Part shown: positions 45,095 through 54,068 of the stretch, piece by piece
How positions within the stretch are numbered: the stretch's first letter is position 1
Layout of the letters: every line of letters begins with the position of its first letter
Source: Pseudolabrys sp. Root1462
GTDB taxonomy: Bacteria; Pseudomonadota; Alphaproteobacteria; Rhizobiales; Xanthobacteraceae
DNA length: 64,000 bases
Reading direction: 5' to 3'
NCBI RefSeq assembly: GCF_001426945.1
Contig: NZ_LMFS01000001.1
Coordinates: 1,391,757 to 1,455,756 of the forward strand
Program-made: the position numbers and the translations under genes
Notes under the pieces: model-generated
The model's database searches: none
Told to the model about the DNA's origin: nothing
What the model saw: the letters and a program-made list of their open reading frames with translations, nothing else

Positions 45095-46261
45095 ATGAGG
45101 CAATTCGTAAAATTCGCAGCCGGTATGGCAATGGCGGGCCTGATCGCAGGCGGCGCTTACGCGCAGGATACCGTCAAGGTCGGCCTGGTCATTTCGATGA
45201 CCGGCTCGCAGGCGTCCACCGGTAAGCAGATCAAGGCCGCCGTGGACCTCTATATGAAGGAGCACGGTGACACCGTTGCCGGCAAGAAAGTGCAGGTTAT
45301 CCTGCGCGACACCGGCAGCGTCCCGGACAACGCCAAGCGCCTCGCCCAGGAACTGATCGTGAACGACAAGGTCAGCGTGGTCGCCGGCTTCGAAGTGACC
45401 CCGGCGGCGATGGCCGTGGCGCCGCTGTCGGCCGAGGCCAAGGTTGTCGAACTCGTCATGGCGGCCGGCACGGCGTCGATCACCGAAAAGTCGCCGTACA
45501 TTGTGCGCACCAGCTTCACGCTGCCTCAGTCCTCGGCGATCATGGCTGACTGGGCCGCGAACAATAACATCAAGAAGGTCGTGACCATCGTGTCCGACTA
45601 CGCTCCCGGCGCCGACGCGGAAAAATGGTTCATCGACACGTTCAAGAAGAACGGCGGCCAGATTCTCGAAACGATCAAGGCGCCGCTTGCCAACCCGGAC
45701 TTCGCGCCGTTCCTGCAACGCGCCGCCGACGCCAAGCCCGACGCCATCTTCGTCTTCGTGCCGTCGGGGCAGGGCGCGACGTTCATGAAGCAGTACACCG
45801 AGCGCGGCCTCGACAAGGCCGGCATCAAGGTCATCGGCACGGGCGACGTCACCGACGACGACTTGCTGCCGCAGATGGGCGATGCCGTCATCGGCGCCGT
45901 CACTGCGCACATGTATTCGGCCGATCACGACAGCGCGATGAACAAGAAGTACGTCGCCGACTTCACCAAGGCTGCAGGCTTCCGCCCGAACTTCATGTCG
46001 GTCGGCGGTTATGACGGCATGCACCTCATCTACGAAGCGCTGAAGAAGACCGGTGGCAAGGCCGACGGCGACAGCCTGATCGCGGCGATGAAGGGCATGA
46101 AGTGGGAAAGCCCGCGTGGTCCGATCTCGATCGATCCGGAAACCCGCGACATCGTGCAGAACATCTATATGCGCAAGGTCGAGAAGAAGGGCGGCCAGCT
46201 CTACAATGTCGAATTCGAGACGTTCAAGGACGTCAAGGATCCGGCCAAGATCAAGAAGTAA
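45095..46261 (+). CDS. livK: ABC transporter substrate-binding protein (branched-chain amino acid type)
   Basis: This 388-residue periplasmic protein has a signal peptide ending ...GGAYAQ and the type I periplasmic-binding fold of the LivK/leucine-isoleucine-valine group (VKVGLVISMTGSQASTGKQIKAAVDLYMKEHG, then the C-terminal SDYAPGADAEKWFIDTFKKNGGQI). Length and pattern are those of the broad 'HAAT' family, which also binds amides, urea, aromatic acids and other solutes, so the true ligand is open. AGGAGGAGG precedes the ATG. A terminator-like hairpin follows it, before the permease gene. Confidence 0.9.
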   Translation: MRQFVKFAAGMAMAGLIAGGAYAQDTVKVGLVISMTGSQASTGKQIKAAVDLYMKEHGDTVAGKKVQVILRDTGSVPDNAKRLAQELIVNDKVSVVAGFEVTPAAMAVAPLSAEAKVVELVMAAGTASITEKSPYIVRTSFTLPQSSAIMADWAANNNIKKVVTIVSDYAPGADAEKWFIDTFKKNGGQILETIKAPLANPDFAPFLQRAADAKPDAIFVFVPSGQGATFMKQYTERGLDKAGIKVIGTGDVTDDDLLPQMGDAVIGAVTAHMYSADHDSAMNKKYVADFTKAAGFRPNFMSVGGYDGMHLIYEALKKTGGKADGDSLIAAMKGMKWESPRGPISIDPETRDIVQNIYMRKVEKKGGQLYNVEFETFKDVKDPAKIKK

Positions 46262-46277
46262 TCGCCGTTGTCGAAAG

Positions 46278-46310
46278 GGGCGCACGGAGCCATCTTCGTG
46301 CGCCCGTTTT
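46278..46310 (+). terminator. attenuator-type hairpin between livK and livH
   Basis: Perfect 9-base arms gggcgcacg and cgtgcgccc with a 10-base loop are followed by gtttt. It lies 17 bases after the binding-protein stop. Partial termination would give more binding protein than permease, as is usual in these operons. Confidence 0.75.
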
Positions 46311-46357
46311 CCTGATCCGGTTTCTCTGCCGATATCCGGCGAAAGCGTGTCTCTCTC

Positions 46358-47218
46358 ATGCTGACGATCCTTTTCGACGGAATTGCTTATGGCATGCTGC
46401 TGTTTGTGCTGGCATGCGGCCTTTCCGTGACTCTTGGGTTGATGAATCTCGTCAACCTCGCGCACGGCGCCTTCGCCATGGCCGGCGGCTACGCGCTCGT
46501 CATTCTGGTCAACAATCTCGGCGTGCCGTTCTGGGTTTCGGTCATCTGCGCATTCTTCGTGAGCGCCGCCATCGGCTTCGTCATGGAAAAGGCGTTCTAC
46601 GTTCACATCTATCGCAAGCCCCATCTCGACCAGGTGCTGTTCACGATCGGCCTGGTTTTCATGGCGGTTGCGGCGGCCGACTATGCGATGGGATCGTCGC
46701 AGGTCTTCGCCCGCATTCCCGACGCCCTGCAGGGCCAGATCCACGTCTTCGGCATCGGCATGGGCCGCTACCGGCTGATGATTATCGTGATCTGCGGTGC
46801 CCTGGCGCTCGGGCTGCAATATGTTCTCGTTTACACCCGCTTCGGCAGCCGCTTGCGCGCCGCCGTCGATGACCAGCGCGTCGCGCGTGGGCTCGGCATC
46901 AATGTCGGCAGCATCTTCGCGCTGACCTTCGCTTTTGGCTCGGGGCTGGCCGGTCTCGGCGGCGCGCTCGGTACCGAGATTCTCGGTCTCGATCCGACGT
47001 TTCCGCTCAAGTACATGATCTACTTCCTCATCGTCGTCACCGTCGGCGGCACCTCGAGCATCACCGGGCCGTTCCTGGCGTCGCTGCTGCTCGGCATCGC
47101 CGATGTGGCCGGCAAGTACTATGTGCCGAAGCTCGGCGCCTTCGTCATCTACACCATCATGATCGTCGTTCTGATCTGGCGGCCCCAGGGCCTCTTCGCG
47201 CGGGCAGGCAGCAAATGA
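46358..47218 (+). CDS. livH: branched-chain amino acid-type ABC permease LivH
   Basis: The 286-residue inner-membrane permease has about eight hydrophobic helices and family motifs FDGIAYGMLLFVLACGLSVTLGLMNLVNLAHGAFAMAGGYA near the start and the GLGGALGTEILGLDPTFPLKYMIYFLIVVTVGGTSSITGPFLASLLLGI end. It pairs with LivM to form the membrane channel. Its stop overlaps the livM start by four bases (ATGA). Confidence 0.92.
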   Translation: MLTILFDGIAYGMLLFVLACGLSVTLGLMNLVNLAHGAFAMAGGYALVILVNNLGVPFWVSVICAFFVSAAIGFVMEKAFYVHIYRKPHLDQVLFTIGLVFMAVAAADYAMGSSQVFARIPDALQGQIHVFGIGMGRYRLMIIVICGALALGLQYVLVYTRFGSRLRAAVDDQRVARGLGINVGSIFALTFAFGSGLAGLGGALGTEILGLDPTFPLKYMIYFLIVVTVGGTSSITGPFLASLLLGIADVAGKYYVPKLGAFVIYTIMIVVLIWRPQGLFARAGSK

Positions 47219-48237
47219 GCGAGCAGACGCCCACTGCCAAACGCGCCGCACAAGGTATTCTCGCCCGCGCGCGCTGGCATCCTCTTGAATTTGTCTTCTG
47301 GATCGTGGCCTTCAGCGTTATCTGGCTGCTGCCGAACAAGCATCTCATTCTCACCGAGATCGCCTGGCTGGCGCTGTTCGCGCTGTCGCTCGATCTGATC
47401 CTTGGCTATGCCGGCATTCTTTCGCTCGGCCACGCCGCGTTTTTCGGCGTCGGCTCCTATGCGGCCGCGCTGCTCGCCAAGCATGGCATCATCACCGAGC
47501 CGGTGCTGGCGCTGATAGCCGCCGGTCTGATTGCAGCCGTGGTCGGCTTTGCCACCAGCTTCTTGATGTTGCGTGGCGCGGATTTGACGCGGTTGATGGT
47601 GTCGCTCGGCATTGCCTTGGTGCTGCGCGAACTCGCCAACAAGTTCAGCGAGCTGACCGGCGGCGCCGACGGCTTGCAGGGCGTGACCATGGAGCCCATT
47701 CTCGGCCGTTTCCGTTTCGACATGTTCGGTCACAACGGCTTCATCTATAGCCTTGTCGTGCTGTTCGTGTTGTTTCTGATCGCGCGCCGGCTCATGGCGT
47801 CGCCGTTTGGCCTCTCCTTGCTGGCGGTCAAGGACAATCCGCTGCGCTCACGGGCCATCGGCATCAGCGTGGATGCGCGTCTGGTGGCGATCTATACGAT
47901 CGCGGCGTTCTACGCCGGCGTTGGCGGCGGGCTGCTGGCGCAGACCACGGCATTCTCGTCACTGGATGTGTTTTCATTCGACCGTTCGGCTGATCTGTTG
48001 CTGGTGCTTATCATCGGCGGCACCGGCTATCTCTATGGCGGGCTGATCGGCGCCGTGATCTTCAAGGTCATGCAGGACTATCTGGCGCAACTGACGCCGC
48101 AGTACTGGCCGTTCTGGATCGGCCTGGTTCTGGTCATCCTGGTGATGGTCGGTCGCGACCGGATGCTGCGCTGGACCGAACCGGTGCGCGCCTTGGCCAA
48201 CCGGCTCGACTGGCGCGCCAAGGGGCAGGCGTCATGA
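47215..48237 (+). CDS. livM: branched-chain amino acid-type ABC permease LivM
   Basis: The 340-residue permease has ten or so hydrophobic helices and the LivM motif SLDLILGYAGILSLGHAAFFGVGSYAAALLAKHG, later FDMFGHNGFIYSLVVLFVLFLIARRLMASPFGLSLLAVKDNPLRSRAIGI and a GGTGYLYGGLIGAVIFKVM loop that contacts the ATPase. The start overlaps livH and the stop overlaps livG, each by four bases. Confidence 0.92.
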   Translation: MSEQTPTAKRAAQGILARARWHPLEFVFWIVAFSVIWLLPNKHLILTEIAWLALFALSLDLILGYAGILSLGHAAFFGVGSYAAALLAKHGIITEPVLALIAAGLIAAVVGFATSFLMLRGADLTRLMVSLGIALVLRELANKFSELTGGADGLQGVTMEPILGRFRFDMFGHNGFIYSLVVLFVLFLIARRLMASPFGLSLLAVKDNPLRSRAIGISVDARLVAIYTIAAFYAGVGGGLLAQTTAFSSLDVFSFDRSADLLLVLIIGGTGYLYGGLIGAVIFKVMQDYLAQLTPQYWPFWIGLVLVILVMVGRDRMLRWTEPVRALANRLDWRAKGQAS

Positions 48238-48986
48238 CCGTCGTTCTTCAGACCACGCATCTCGTCAAGCAGTTCGGCGGCCTGACCGCCACCGACGACG
48301 TCTCGATTCAGTTCGAGGCCGGCGCGCGGCATGCGCTGATCGGCCCGAACGGAGCCGGCAAAACGACCCTGATCAATCTCCTGACGGGCATGCTCAAGCC
48401 GACCTCCGGGCGCATCGTTCTCAACGGCGTCGACATCACCGATGCTTCGCCGCAGAAGCGCGTGCGGCTCGGCATGGTGCGCACCTTCCAGATCAATCAG
48501 TTGTTTCCCGATCTGACGCCGCTCGAAACCATCGGCCTTGCCATCTCCGAAAGCCGCGGCGACGGCGCCGATTTCTGGCGCGTCGCCGGCACCAAGCCGG
48601 GCCTGAACCAGGAAATCGCCGATATCATCGACCGTTTCCGTCTTGCCGACGTGATGAACACCCGAACCTCTATCCTGCCTTACGGCAAGCAGCGGCTTCT
48701 GGAAATCGCGGTGGCTATTGCGTGCAGACCGAAAGTGCTGCTGCTCGACGAGCCGGCGGCGGGCGTGCCGGACGAAGAGCGCCACGAGATTCTCAGCAGC
48801 ATCGCGGCGCTGCCGAAGGACGTCACCGTGGTTCTGATCGAGCACGACATGGATATTGTATTCTCGTTCTCGGAGAAGATCTCGGTGCTGGTGAATGGCG
48901 GCCTCTTCACCGAAGGTCCGGCCGCCGAGGTCGCGCGCGACCCACGCGTCAAGGCTGTCTATCTCGGAGAGAGCCTCGATGCCTGA
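48234..48986 (+). CDS. livG: branched-chain amino acid-type ABC ATPase LivG
   Basis: The 250-residue ATPase has Walker A GPNGAGKTTLINL, the Q loop in MVRTFQINQLFPDLTPLETIG, a signature region replaced by ILPYGKQRLLEIAVAIACRPKVLLLDEPAAG (LSYGxQR-like form, usual for LivG), Walker B VLLLDEPAAGV and the switch His in VVLIEHDMDIVFSF. It starts within the livM stop (ATGA). An eight-base overlap links it to livF. Confidence 0.93.
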   Translation: MTVVLQTTHLVKQFGGLTATDDVSIQFEAGARHALIGPNGAGKTTLINLLTGMLKPTSGRIVLNGVDITDASPQKRVRLGMVRTFQINQLFPDLTPLETIGLAISESRGDGADFWRVAGTKPGLNQEIADIIDRFRLADVMNTRTSILPYGKQRLLEIAVAIACRPKVLLLDEPAAGVPDEERHEILSSIAALPKDVTVVLIEHDMDIVFSFSEKISVLVNGGLFTEGPAAEVARDPRVKAVYLGESLDA

Positions 48987-49704
48987 CGTTCTCAAGGTCG
49001 ATAATCTGTCGGCGGGTTACGATCAGGCCATCGTCCTGCGCGGTCTCTCGTTCAGCATACCCGCTGGCAAGTCGCTGGCGGTGCTCGGCCGTAACGGCGC
49101 CGGCAAGACGACGCTCATCAATTCGATCGTCGGGGTTACGCGCTACCGCGGCGGGACCATCGCCCTCGACGGCAAGGATATCACGCGGCTGCGGCCGGAT
49201 CAGCGGGCGCTCGGCGGCATCGGCTGGGTGCCGCAGGAGCGCAACATCTTCAAGTCGCTCACGGTCGAGGAGAACCTCACCGCGATCGCCAAGGAAGGGC
49301 CGTGGACGCTCGAGAGCATCTACGCGATGTTTCCGCGGCTCAAGGAGCGCCGCACCAACATGGGCGGCCAGCTTTCCGGCGGCGAACAGCAAATGCTGGC
49401 GATCGGCCGCGCGCTCATTCTTAATCCGCGCATCATCCTGCTCGATGAGCCGATGGAAGGTCTGGCGCCGATCCTGGTCGAGGAATTGCTCGGCGCGCTG
49501 CAGCGGATCATTCGCGAAGAAAAGATATCGGCCGTTCTGGTCGAGCAGAATGCCAAGAAAATTCTTGGCATCGTCGATCATGCCGTGATCCTCGAACGCG
49601 GCCAGATCGTCCACGCCAGCAGCAGCGAAGCCTTGCGCAACGATCACGCGACGCTGGAGGCCTATCTCGGCGTCGCCAAGGCGGAAGCGGTCACCGCGTC
49701 GTAG
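48979..49704 (+). CDS. livF: branched-chain amino acid-type ABC ATPase LivF
   Basis: The 241-residue ATPase starts MPDVLKVDNLSAGYDQAIVLRG. It has Walker A GRNGAGKTTLINSI, Q-loop GGIGWVPQERNIFKSLTVEENL, signature LSGGEQQMLAIGRAL, Walker B IILLDEPMEGLAPI and switch segment AVLVEQNAKKIL. The start at 48979 overlaps the livG stop by eight bases and is preferred over an earlier in-frame codon inside livG. It is the last gene of the operon. The convergent DUF3830 gene ends ten bases away. Confidence 0.93.
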   Translation: MPDVLKVDNLSAGYDQAIVLRGLSFSIPAGKSLAVLGRNGAGKTTLINSIVGVTRYRGGTIALDGKDITRLRPDQRALGGIGWVPQERNIFKSLTVEENLTAIAKEGPWTLESIYAMFPRLKERRTNMGGQLSGGEQQMLAIGRALILNPRIILLDEPMEGLAPILVEELLGALQRIIREEKISAVLVEQNAKKILGIVDHAVILERGQIVHASSSEALRNDHATLEAYLGVAKAEAVTAS

Positions 49705-49714
49705 TCTGGCGGGC

Positions 49715-50128
49715 TCAGATTGCTTCGATGCGGATCGGCTTGGCGCCTTCGTACAGCACCGCGCGGCCGAACTCGTAGAGCTTGTCCATGCCGGACGTCA
49801 GCGTGATGAAGTGGTTGCCGGCGAGTTGACCGAGCTTCGAGGCAAAATGCACGGCGCCATAGGCCAGCAGGATCTCGGTCTCACTGATGCCGCCCGGATA
49901 GACGATCATCTGGCCCGGATGCGGATAGCTGGTGTGGTTCTCGTAGGTGAGGCCGAGATCGGTCTCGCCGAGAGGCACCCAGACGCCTTCGCCGCTCCAG
50001 CGCACATGGATGACCTTCTGCTCGTAGGGCAGCAGCTTCTTGAACACCGCGACGGTTTTGGGCGCCAGTTCGGTCTCGAACTTGGCGTCGAACACATAAG
50101 AACCGGCGGTAATGCGAAGCTTGTCCAT
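49715..50128 (-). CDS. DUF3830 family cyclophilin-like protein
   Basis: The 137-residue protein matches DUF3830 closely: an N-terminal AGSYVFDAKFETELAPKTVAVFKKLLPYEQKVIHVRWSGEGVWVPLG and then ENHTSYPHPGQMIVYPGGISETEILLAYGAVHFASKLGQLAGNHF. The family adopts a cyclophilin-like fold and lies near ABC importers and amidases or aspartate/hydantoin-type catabolic genes. A catalytic role has not been established. It is convergent with livF here, consistent with a shared metabolic locus. A short ribosome site aaggagtc precedes the ATG. Confidence 0.82.
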   Translation of the reverse strand: MDKLRITAGSYVFDAKFETELAPKTVAVFKKLLPYEQKVIHVRWSGEGVWVPLGETDLGLTYENHTSYPHPGQMIVYPGGISETEILLAYGAVHFASKLGQLAGNHFITLTSGMDKLYEFGRAVLYEGAKPIRIEAI

Positions 50129-50226
50129 CCGTGACTCCTTGTTTCGTCGGCGGGCAATAGCATGGCCCGGCGCGAGCGGGAATGCTGCCCCGGTCAGAGG
50201 CGCCTGACAATCATGAGCGGCCGCGA

Positions 50227-51357
50227 TCAGCGGTTGAAAATCTCATTGATCTCGTATGCGGACGCGACGGCGTGCTTCTTCTTGCCAGCCAGCTTGCCCA
50301 TGAACCCGTCGTCGGTTTCGCTCGCGGCGTGCGCATGCTTGTGAGCGTGATGGCCTTTCAGGCTCGCCTTGATGACGCGCGGCCAGCCTTGCGACCGTGC
50401 CGCGGCGATTTGTTCCGGTGTGCGCTCCGGTACCGTGGCAGGTCGATCGCCCGCCGGGATCGCCTGAACGATCTTGTAGCCGTTGGCCTTGAGCTCCTTG
50501 AGCAGCATCGGCACCGCCATCGCCGTGGCGGGATGAATGTCGTGCAGCAGCAGGACGCCGCGGTGACCCTTGGCCTCGATGCGACGCATGGCACGCTCGA
50601 CGATCTGCGCCGGCTTGATGCCGTGGAACCAGTCATCGGCAACCTCGTCGGCGCTCCACACCGCCAGCGACCGGGAGGCGGCGAAGGCTTCCACCTGCCG
50701 TGAACGCGCGAGGCCGGGTACGCGGAAGAACGGCGCCACGGCGCGGTCGTCGCCGATGGCGGCCTTCACTGCAACGATGCCGCCGTCGATTTCGCGCGTG
50801 AGTTGCTCGTCATCCATGCGGCCCATCGAGAACGGGTGATGCATGCTGTGCGTGCCGATGACATGGCCGGCGTTGTAGATGCGGCGAAGCGTATCCGGAT
50901 AGGCGCGCGCCATCTGGCCGACGATGAAATAAGTGACCTTGACGCACTCGGCGTCGAGCGCGTCGAGCACGCGATCGGTGTAGGGCGGCAGCGGACCGTC
51001 ATCGAAGGTGATGACCACTTCGTGGTCTTCGAGCGGCAGGCTCTCGCGGTACTGCATGGTGCCGATGTGCGGGAACGCATCGGGCGCGACCGTGATGGTG
51101 CGGCTGGTGCCGAGCGCGCCAGGATGGGCGCAGGCGAGAGCGGTTTTCGTGGGCTCAGCTTTCTTCGGCTGTTCGGGGGCCGCTTGCGGCGCTGCGTCTT
51201 GCGCCTTGGGCTCTTGCTTTGCCGCCGGCTCGGCGACGGCAGGCTGCGCCGACGTCATCGCCTGGATCTGTTCTTTGGCCGGCTCCTCGGCCTGCGCCGA
51301 CGACACTGCGATGGCCAGCCCGGCGGCCAGCGCAAAAGTCCATACAAATCGTGACAT
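50227..51357 (-). CDS. secreted polysaccharide deacetylase
   Basis: The 376-residue protein has a signal peptide (FVWTFALAAGLAIAVSSAQA), an Ala/Pro/Lys-rich linker (KQEPKAQDAAPQAAPEQPKKAEP) and a NodB homology domain. The NodB motifs are VVITFDDGPLPP (catalytic and metal Asp), GTHSMHHPF (HxxxH metal pair), FFRVPGL and LLHDIHPATA. A basic His/Lys-rich tail follows. The domain removes acetyl groups from N-acetylglucosamine polymers such as peptidoglycan or chitin-like chains. A paralog lies directly upstream on the same strand. Confidence 0.88.
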   Translation of the reverse strand: MSRFVWTFALAAGLAIAVSSAQAEEPAKEQIQAMTSAQPAVAEPAAKQEPKAQDAAPQAAPEQPKKAEPTKTALACAHPGALGTSRTITVAPDAFPHIGTMQYRESLPLEDHEVVITFDDGPLPPYTDRVLDALDAECVKVTYFIVGQMARAYPDTLRRIYNAGHVIGTHSMHHPFSMGRMDDEQLTREIDGGIVAVKAAIGDDRAVAPFFRVPGLARSRQVEAFAASRSLAVWSADEVADDWFHGIKPAQIVERAMRRIEAKGHRGVLLLHDIHPATAMAVPMLLKELKANGYKIVQAIPAGDRPATVPERTPEQIAAARSQGWPRVIKASLKGHHAHKHAHAASETDDGFMGKLAGKKKHAVASAYEINEIFNR

Positions 51358-51432
51358 CGAACCCCGCCTAAAGCCCCCGTGCCCGTCCCTCGCGCTCTGC
51401 GGCGCGTCGGTTTCGGGCCTTCCATTTGCACG

Positions 51433-52329
51433 CTAGCGGGCGGCGTATGAACCGAAAATTAACCGGCGAACATGTCCACAGGCTTGTTTTGCCGAGGATT
51501 TCTCCGCGGTGCGGCAAAAAGGAAACACCCGGTGTCCGCGGCCTGCCTCAATTTGTGACGGCGGCGGAGGCTGCACGACGTGGACGATCGAATAGCCGCG
51601 GACCTTCAGTTCGCGCAGCAGCTTCGGCAGCATGCGCGCGGTCTGGGCCTTGGTGTCGTGCAGCAGGACGATGCCGCGCCCGACTTGGTCGATGCGGGCG
51701 AGCAGCAATTGCAGTTCGGCCTCCGGCGTCATCGGATTCCAGTCGCTGGCCCAGACGTCGGCACCGAATACGACGATGCCGCGGTCCTGCATGCGGTCCA
51801 GCAAAGGCTGGTTCGAGGCAAATCCGGGAAAGCGGAAGAACGGCGTTGAGGGCTCCCTGCGCGCCACGCCGTGGAGCGCCAGCTCGTCGCGGGCGATGCC
51901 GCGATCAATCTCCGCCTCGGCCTTGGCGAGCGGCATGTGCGCCAGGAGCGGATGCGAATAGGTGTGGTGGCCGATCGAGTGGCCCTCGGCGTATTCGCGG
52001 CGGACGATCTGCGGGTGGGCATCGGCGTTGCGGCCGACCAGGAAGAAAGTGGCGCGCACGCATTCGGCTTTCAGCGCCTCGAGCACCTTCGGGGTGGTGG
52101 TCGGCCATGGCCCGTCGTCAAAGGTGAGCACCAGTTCCTTGTCCGCGAGCGGCAGAGTATCGGGGAAGTGCTTGCGGCCGACGCGTGGCGTCGTCGCGGC
52201 GTTGACTACCAGGGTGCGCGCGGTCCCGAGCGCATCCGGCCGGCCCGGGCAGTCGGCTGCCGAAGCGGCCGCCGGCGACAACGTCTCGAGAAATGCCGCA
52301 GCGAGCAGGGCAGCGATGGCGGCGCGCAT
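51433..52329 (-). CDS. secreted polysaccharide deacetylase, paralog
   Basis: The 298-residue protein has a signal peptide (AIAALLAAAFLETLSPAAASA) and one NodB domain with LVLTFDDGPWP, IGHHTYSHPLLAHMP (HxxxH), FFRFPGFASNQPLLD and IVLLHDTKAQT. It lacks the long low-complexity linker of the downstream copy but shares the LGTSRT/LGTARTLVVN lead and similar loops. The two genes are 75 bases apart on one strand and look like a tandem duplication. Confidence 0.88.
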   Translation of the reverse strand: MRAAIAALLAAAFLETLSPAAASAADCPGRPDALGTARTLVVNAATTPRVGRKHFPDTLPLADKELVLTFDDGPWPTTTPKVLEALKAECVRATFFLVGRNADAHPQIVRREYAEGHSIGHHTYSHPLLAHMPLAKAEAEIDRGIARDELALHGVARREPSTPFFRFPGFASNQPLLDRMQDRGIVVFGADVWASDWNPMTPEAELQLLLARIDQVGRGIVLLHDTKAQTARMLPKLLRELKVRGYSIVHVVQPPPPSQIEAGRGHRVFPFCRTAEKSSAKQACGHVRRLIFGSYAAR

Positions 52330-52553
52330 GGTGGTTGCACCTGGTTCGACATGGACGAGTGCGGCGCGCGACGCAGTGGCGGCGCGCTATCGTCATCCGC
52401 CTTTAAGATTGCGCCGTCCGCCGCGTCAAGCGTACAAGCGCAATCGCCCACGTCTTGTCGCCGGGCGGGGCTTTAGCGACACACGACGTTCGTCAAGTTC
52501 AGCCAGAAAGCTCCCCGTGCGCCCTGGTGGGTGCCGGCGAGCGGGGACCGTCC

Positions 52554-53960
52554 ATGACCGAAGCAGCAACGATCGACCCGGTCCGTCCGCTGCCGACGCT
52601 CCGCGACGACGATGGCGCCATCCGCCCGGAATTCGTCGCCGAAGCGGCTCGCGCCCTCGAAGCCGGTGATGTCGAGACCCTGCGCCAACTGGTCGACGAT
52701 CTGCACGAATCCGACCTCGGCGCGCTGGTCGAAGCCCTCGAGCCTGACCAGCGGCCGCGGCTGGTCGAACTGCTCGGCATCGATTTCGACTTCACGGCGC
52801 TGACCGAACTCGACACGGCGGTGCGCGAGGAAATCCTCGACGAACTCGACGCCGAGACGGTGGCGGAGGGCGTCCGCGAGATCGAATCCGACGATGCCGT
52901 CACCATTCTCGCCGACATCCCGAGCGACGAACGCAGCGAGATCCTCGAGCACCTGCCGCTGGACGAGCGGCTGTCGCTGACCCGCAGCCTCGATTATCCG
53001 GAATTCTCCGCCGGCCGGCGGATGCAGACCGAATTCATCGCCGTGACCCCGGACTGGGATGTCGGGCGGGCGATCGATTACATGCGGGAGACCGCCGACC
53101 TGCCGGATCAGTTCTACGAACTCTACGTCGTCGATGGCGCCGGGCACTTCCTCGGCGCGGTCCCGCTCAACCGGCTGCTGCGGGCCAAACGTCCGGTCTT
53201 GGTCGCCGATCTGATGGACGAGAAGCGGCGGCGCGTGCTGCCGACCGAGACCCAGGAAAACGTCGCGCATCTGTTCCAGCGCTACGACATGGTTTCGGTG
53301 CCGGTGGTCGACGAAGCCGACAGGCTGGTCGGCGTTGTGACCTTCGACGACGTCGCCGACGTCATCCAGGAAGAAGCCGACGAGGACATCAAGGCGCTCG
53401 GCGGCGTCCCGGCCGACGAAGAGCTCTCTGACTCGGTCTGGACCATCGCGCGCTACCGGTTCAGCTGGCTGCTGGTCAATCTCGCCACCGCTTTCGTCGC
53501 GTCCTCGGTGCTCGGCCTGTTCGAAGGTCAGTTGCAGCAGATGGTGGCGCTGGCCGTGCTGGCGCCGATCGTGGCGAGCCAGGGCGGCAACGCTACGACC
53601 CAGACTATGACCGTTGCGGTGCGGGCGCTTGCAACCCAGCAACTGAACGAGGCCAATGCCCGCTGGGTCGTGCTGCGGGAGCTTATGGTTGGGGTCTTGA
53701 ACGGTTTCGCCTTCGCCATCATCACCGGCATTGCCGCCTATTTGTGGTTCGACGTAGCGGGCCTGGGCATCGTCATCGGGCTGGCGATGATCTGCAACCT
53801 GGTGGCAGCCGCAGCGGGCGGCATTCTCATCCCGCTCGGCCTGCACCGGCTCAGGATCGATCCGGCGGTAGCATCGAGCCCTTTCGTCACCACCGTGACC
53901 GACGTGGTCGGCTTTTTCTCGTTCCTGGCGATCGCAACCCTATGGTTCGGCCTGCGTTAG
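52554..53960 (+). CDS. mgtE: magnesium transporter MgtE
   Basis: The 468-residue protein has the MgtE layout: an N-terminal helical superfamily domain (LVDDLHESDLGALVEALEPDQRPRLVELLG), two CBS domains (about residues 140-265, with LYVVDGAGHFLGAVPLNRLL and MVSVPVVDEADRLVGVVTFDDV), a plug helix and five membrane helices. The pore signature APIVASQGGNATTQT is intact. Cytosolic Mg2+ closes the channel through the CBS domains. The ATG at 52554 was chosen by alignment to the domain start. A longer in-frame extension to 52455 has no family support. Confidence 0.93.
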   Translation: MTEAATIDPVRPLPTLRDDDGAIRPEFVAEAARALEAGDVETLRQLVDDLHESDLGALVEALEPDQRPRLVELLGIDFDFTALTELDTAVREEILDELDAETVAEGVREIESDDAVTILADIPSDERSEILEHLPLDERLSLTRSLDYPEFSAGRRMQTEFIAVTPDWDVGRAIDYMRETADLPDQFYELYVVDGAGHFLGAVPLNRLLRAKRPVLVADLMDEKRRRVLPTETQENVAHLFQRYDMVSVPVVDEADRLVGVVTFDDVADVIQEEADEDIKALGGVPADEELSDSVWTIARYRFSWLLVNLATAFVASSVLGLFEGQLQQMVALAVLAPIVASQGGNATTQTMTVAVRALATQQLNEANARWVVLRELMVGVLNGFAFAIITGIAAYLWFDVAGLGIVIGLAMICNLVAAAAGGILIPLGLHRLRIDPAVASSPFVTTVTDVVGFFSFLAIATLWFGLR

Positions 53961-54068
53961 AAGCCTCGGAGGCCTGGTTACGTTTCGTTCACCCTCTTTG
54001 CTGACCCGCCCTTAACGCTATCGCCTTATTGGTGGTGCGGGGATGCCGCGAAAGTCGCGCGGGGAGTA

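Noticed and set aside
45035-47251. A 738-codon open frame on the minus strand opposite livK-livH
   Set aside because: It is the antisense of two well-supported genes in a GC-rich codon bias, is rich in Arg/His/Gly/Asp with no domain, and lacks a start context.
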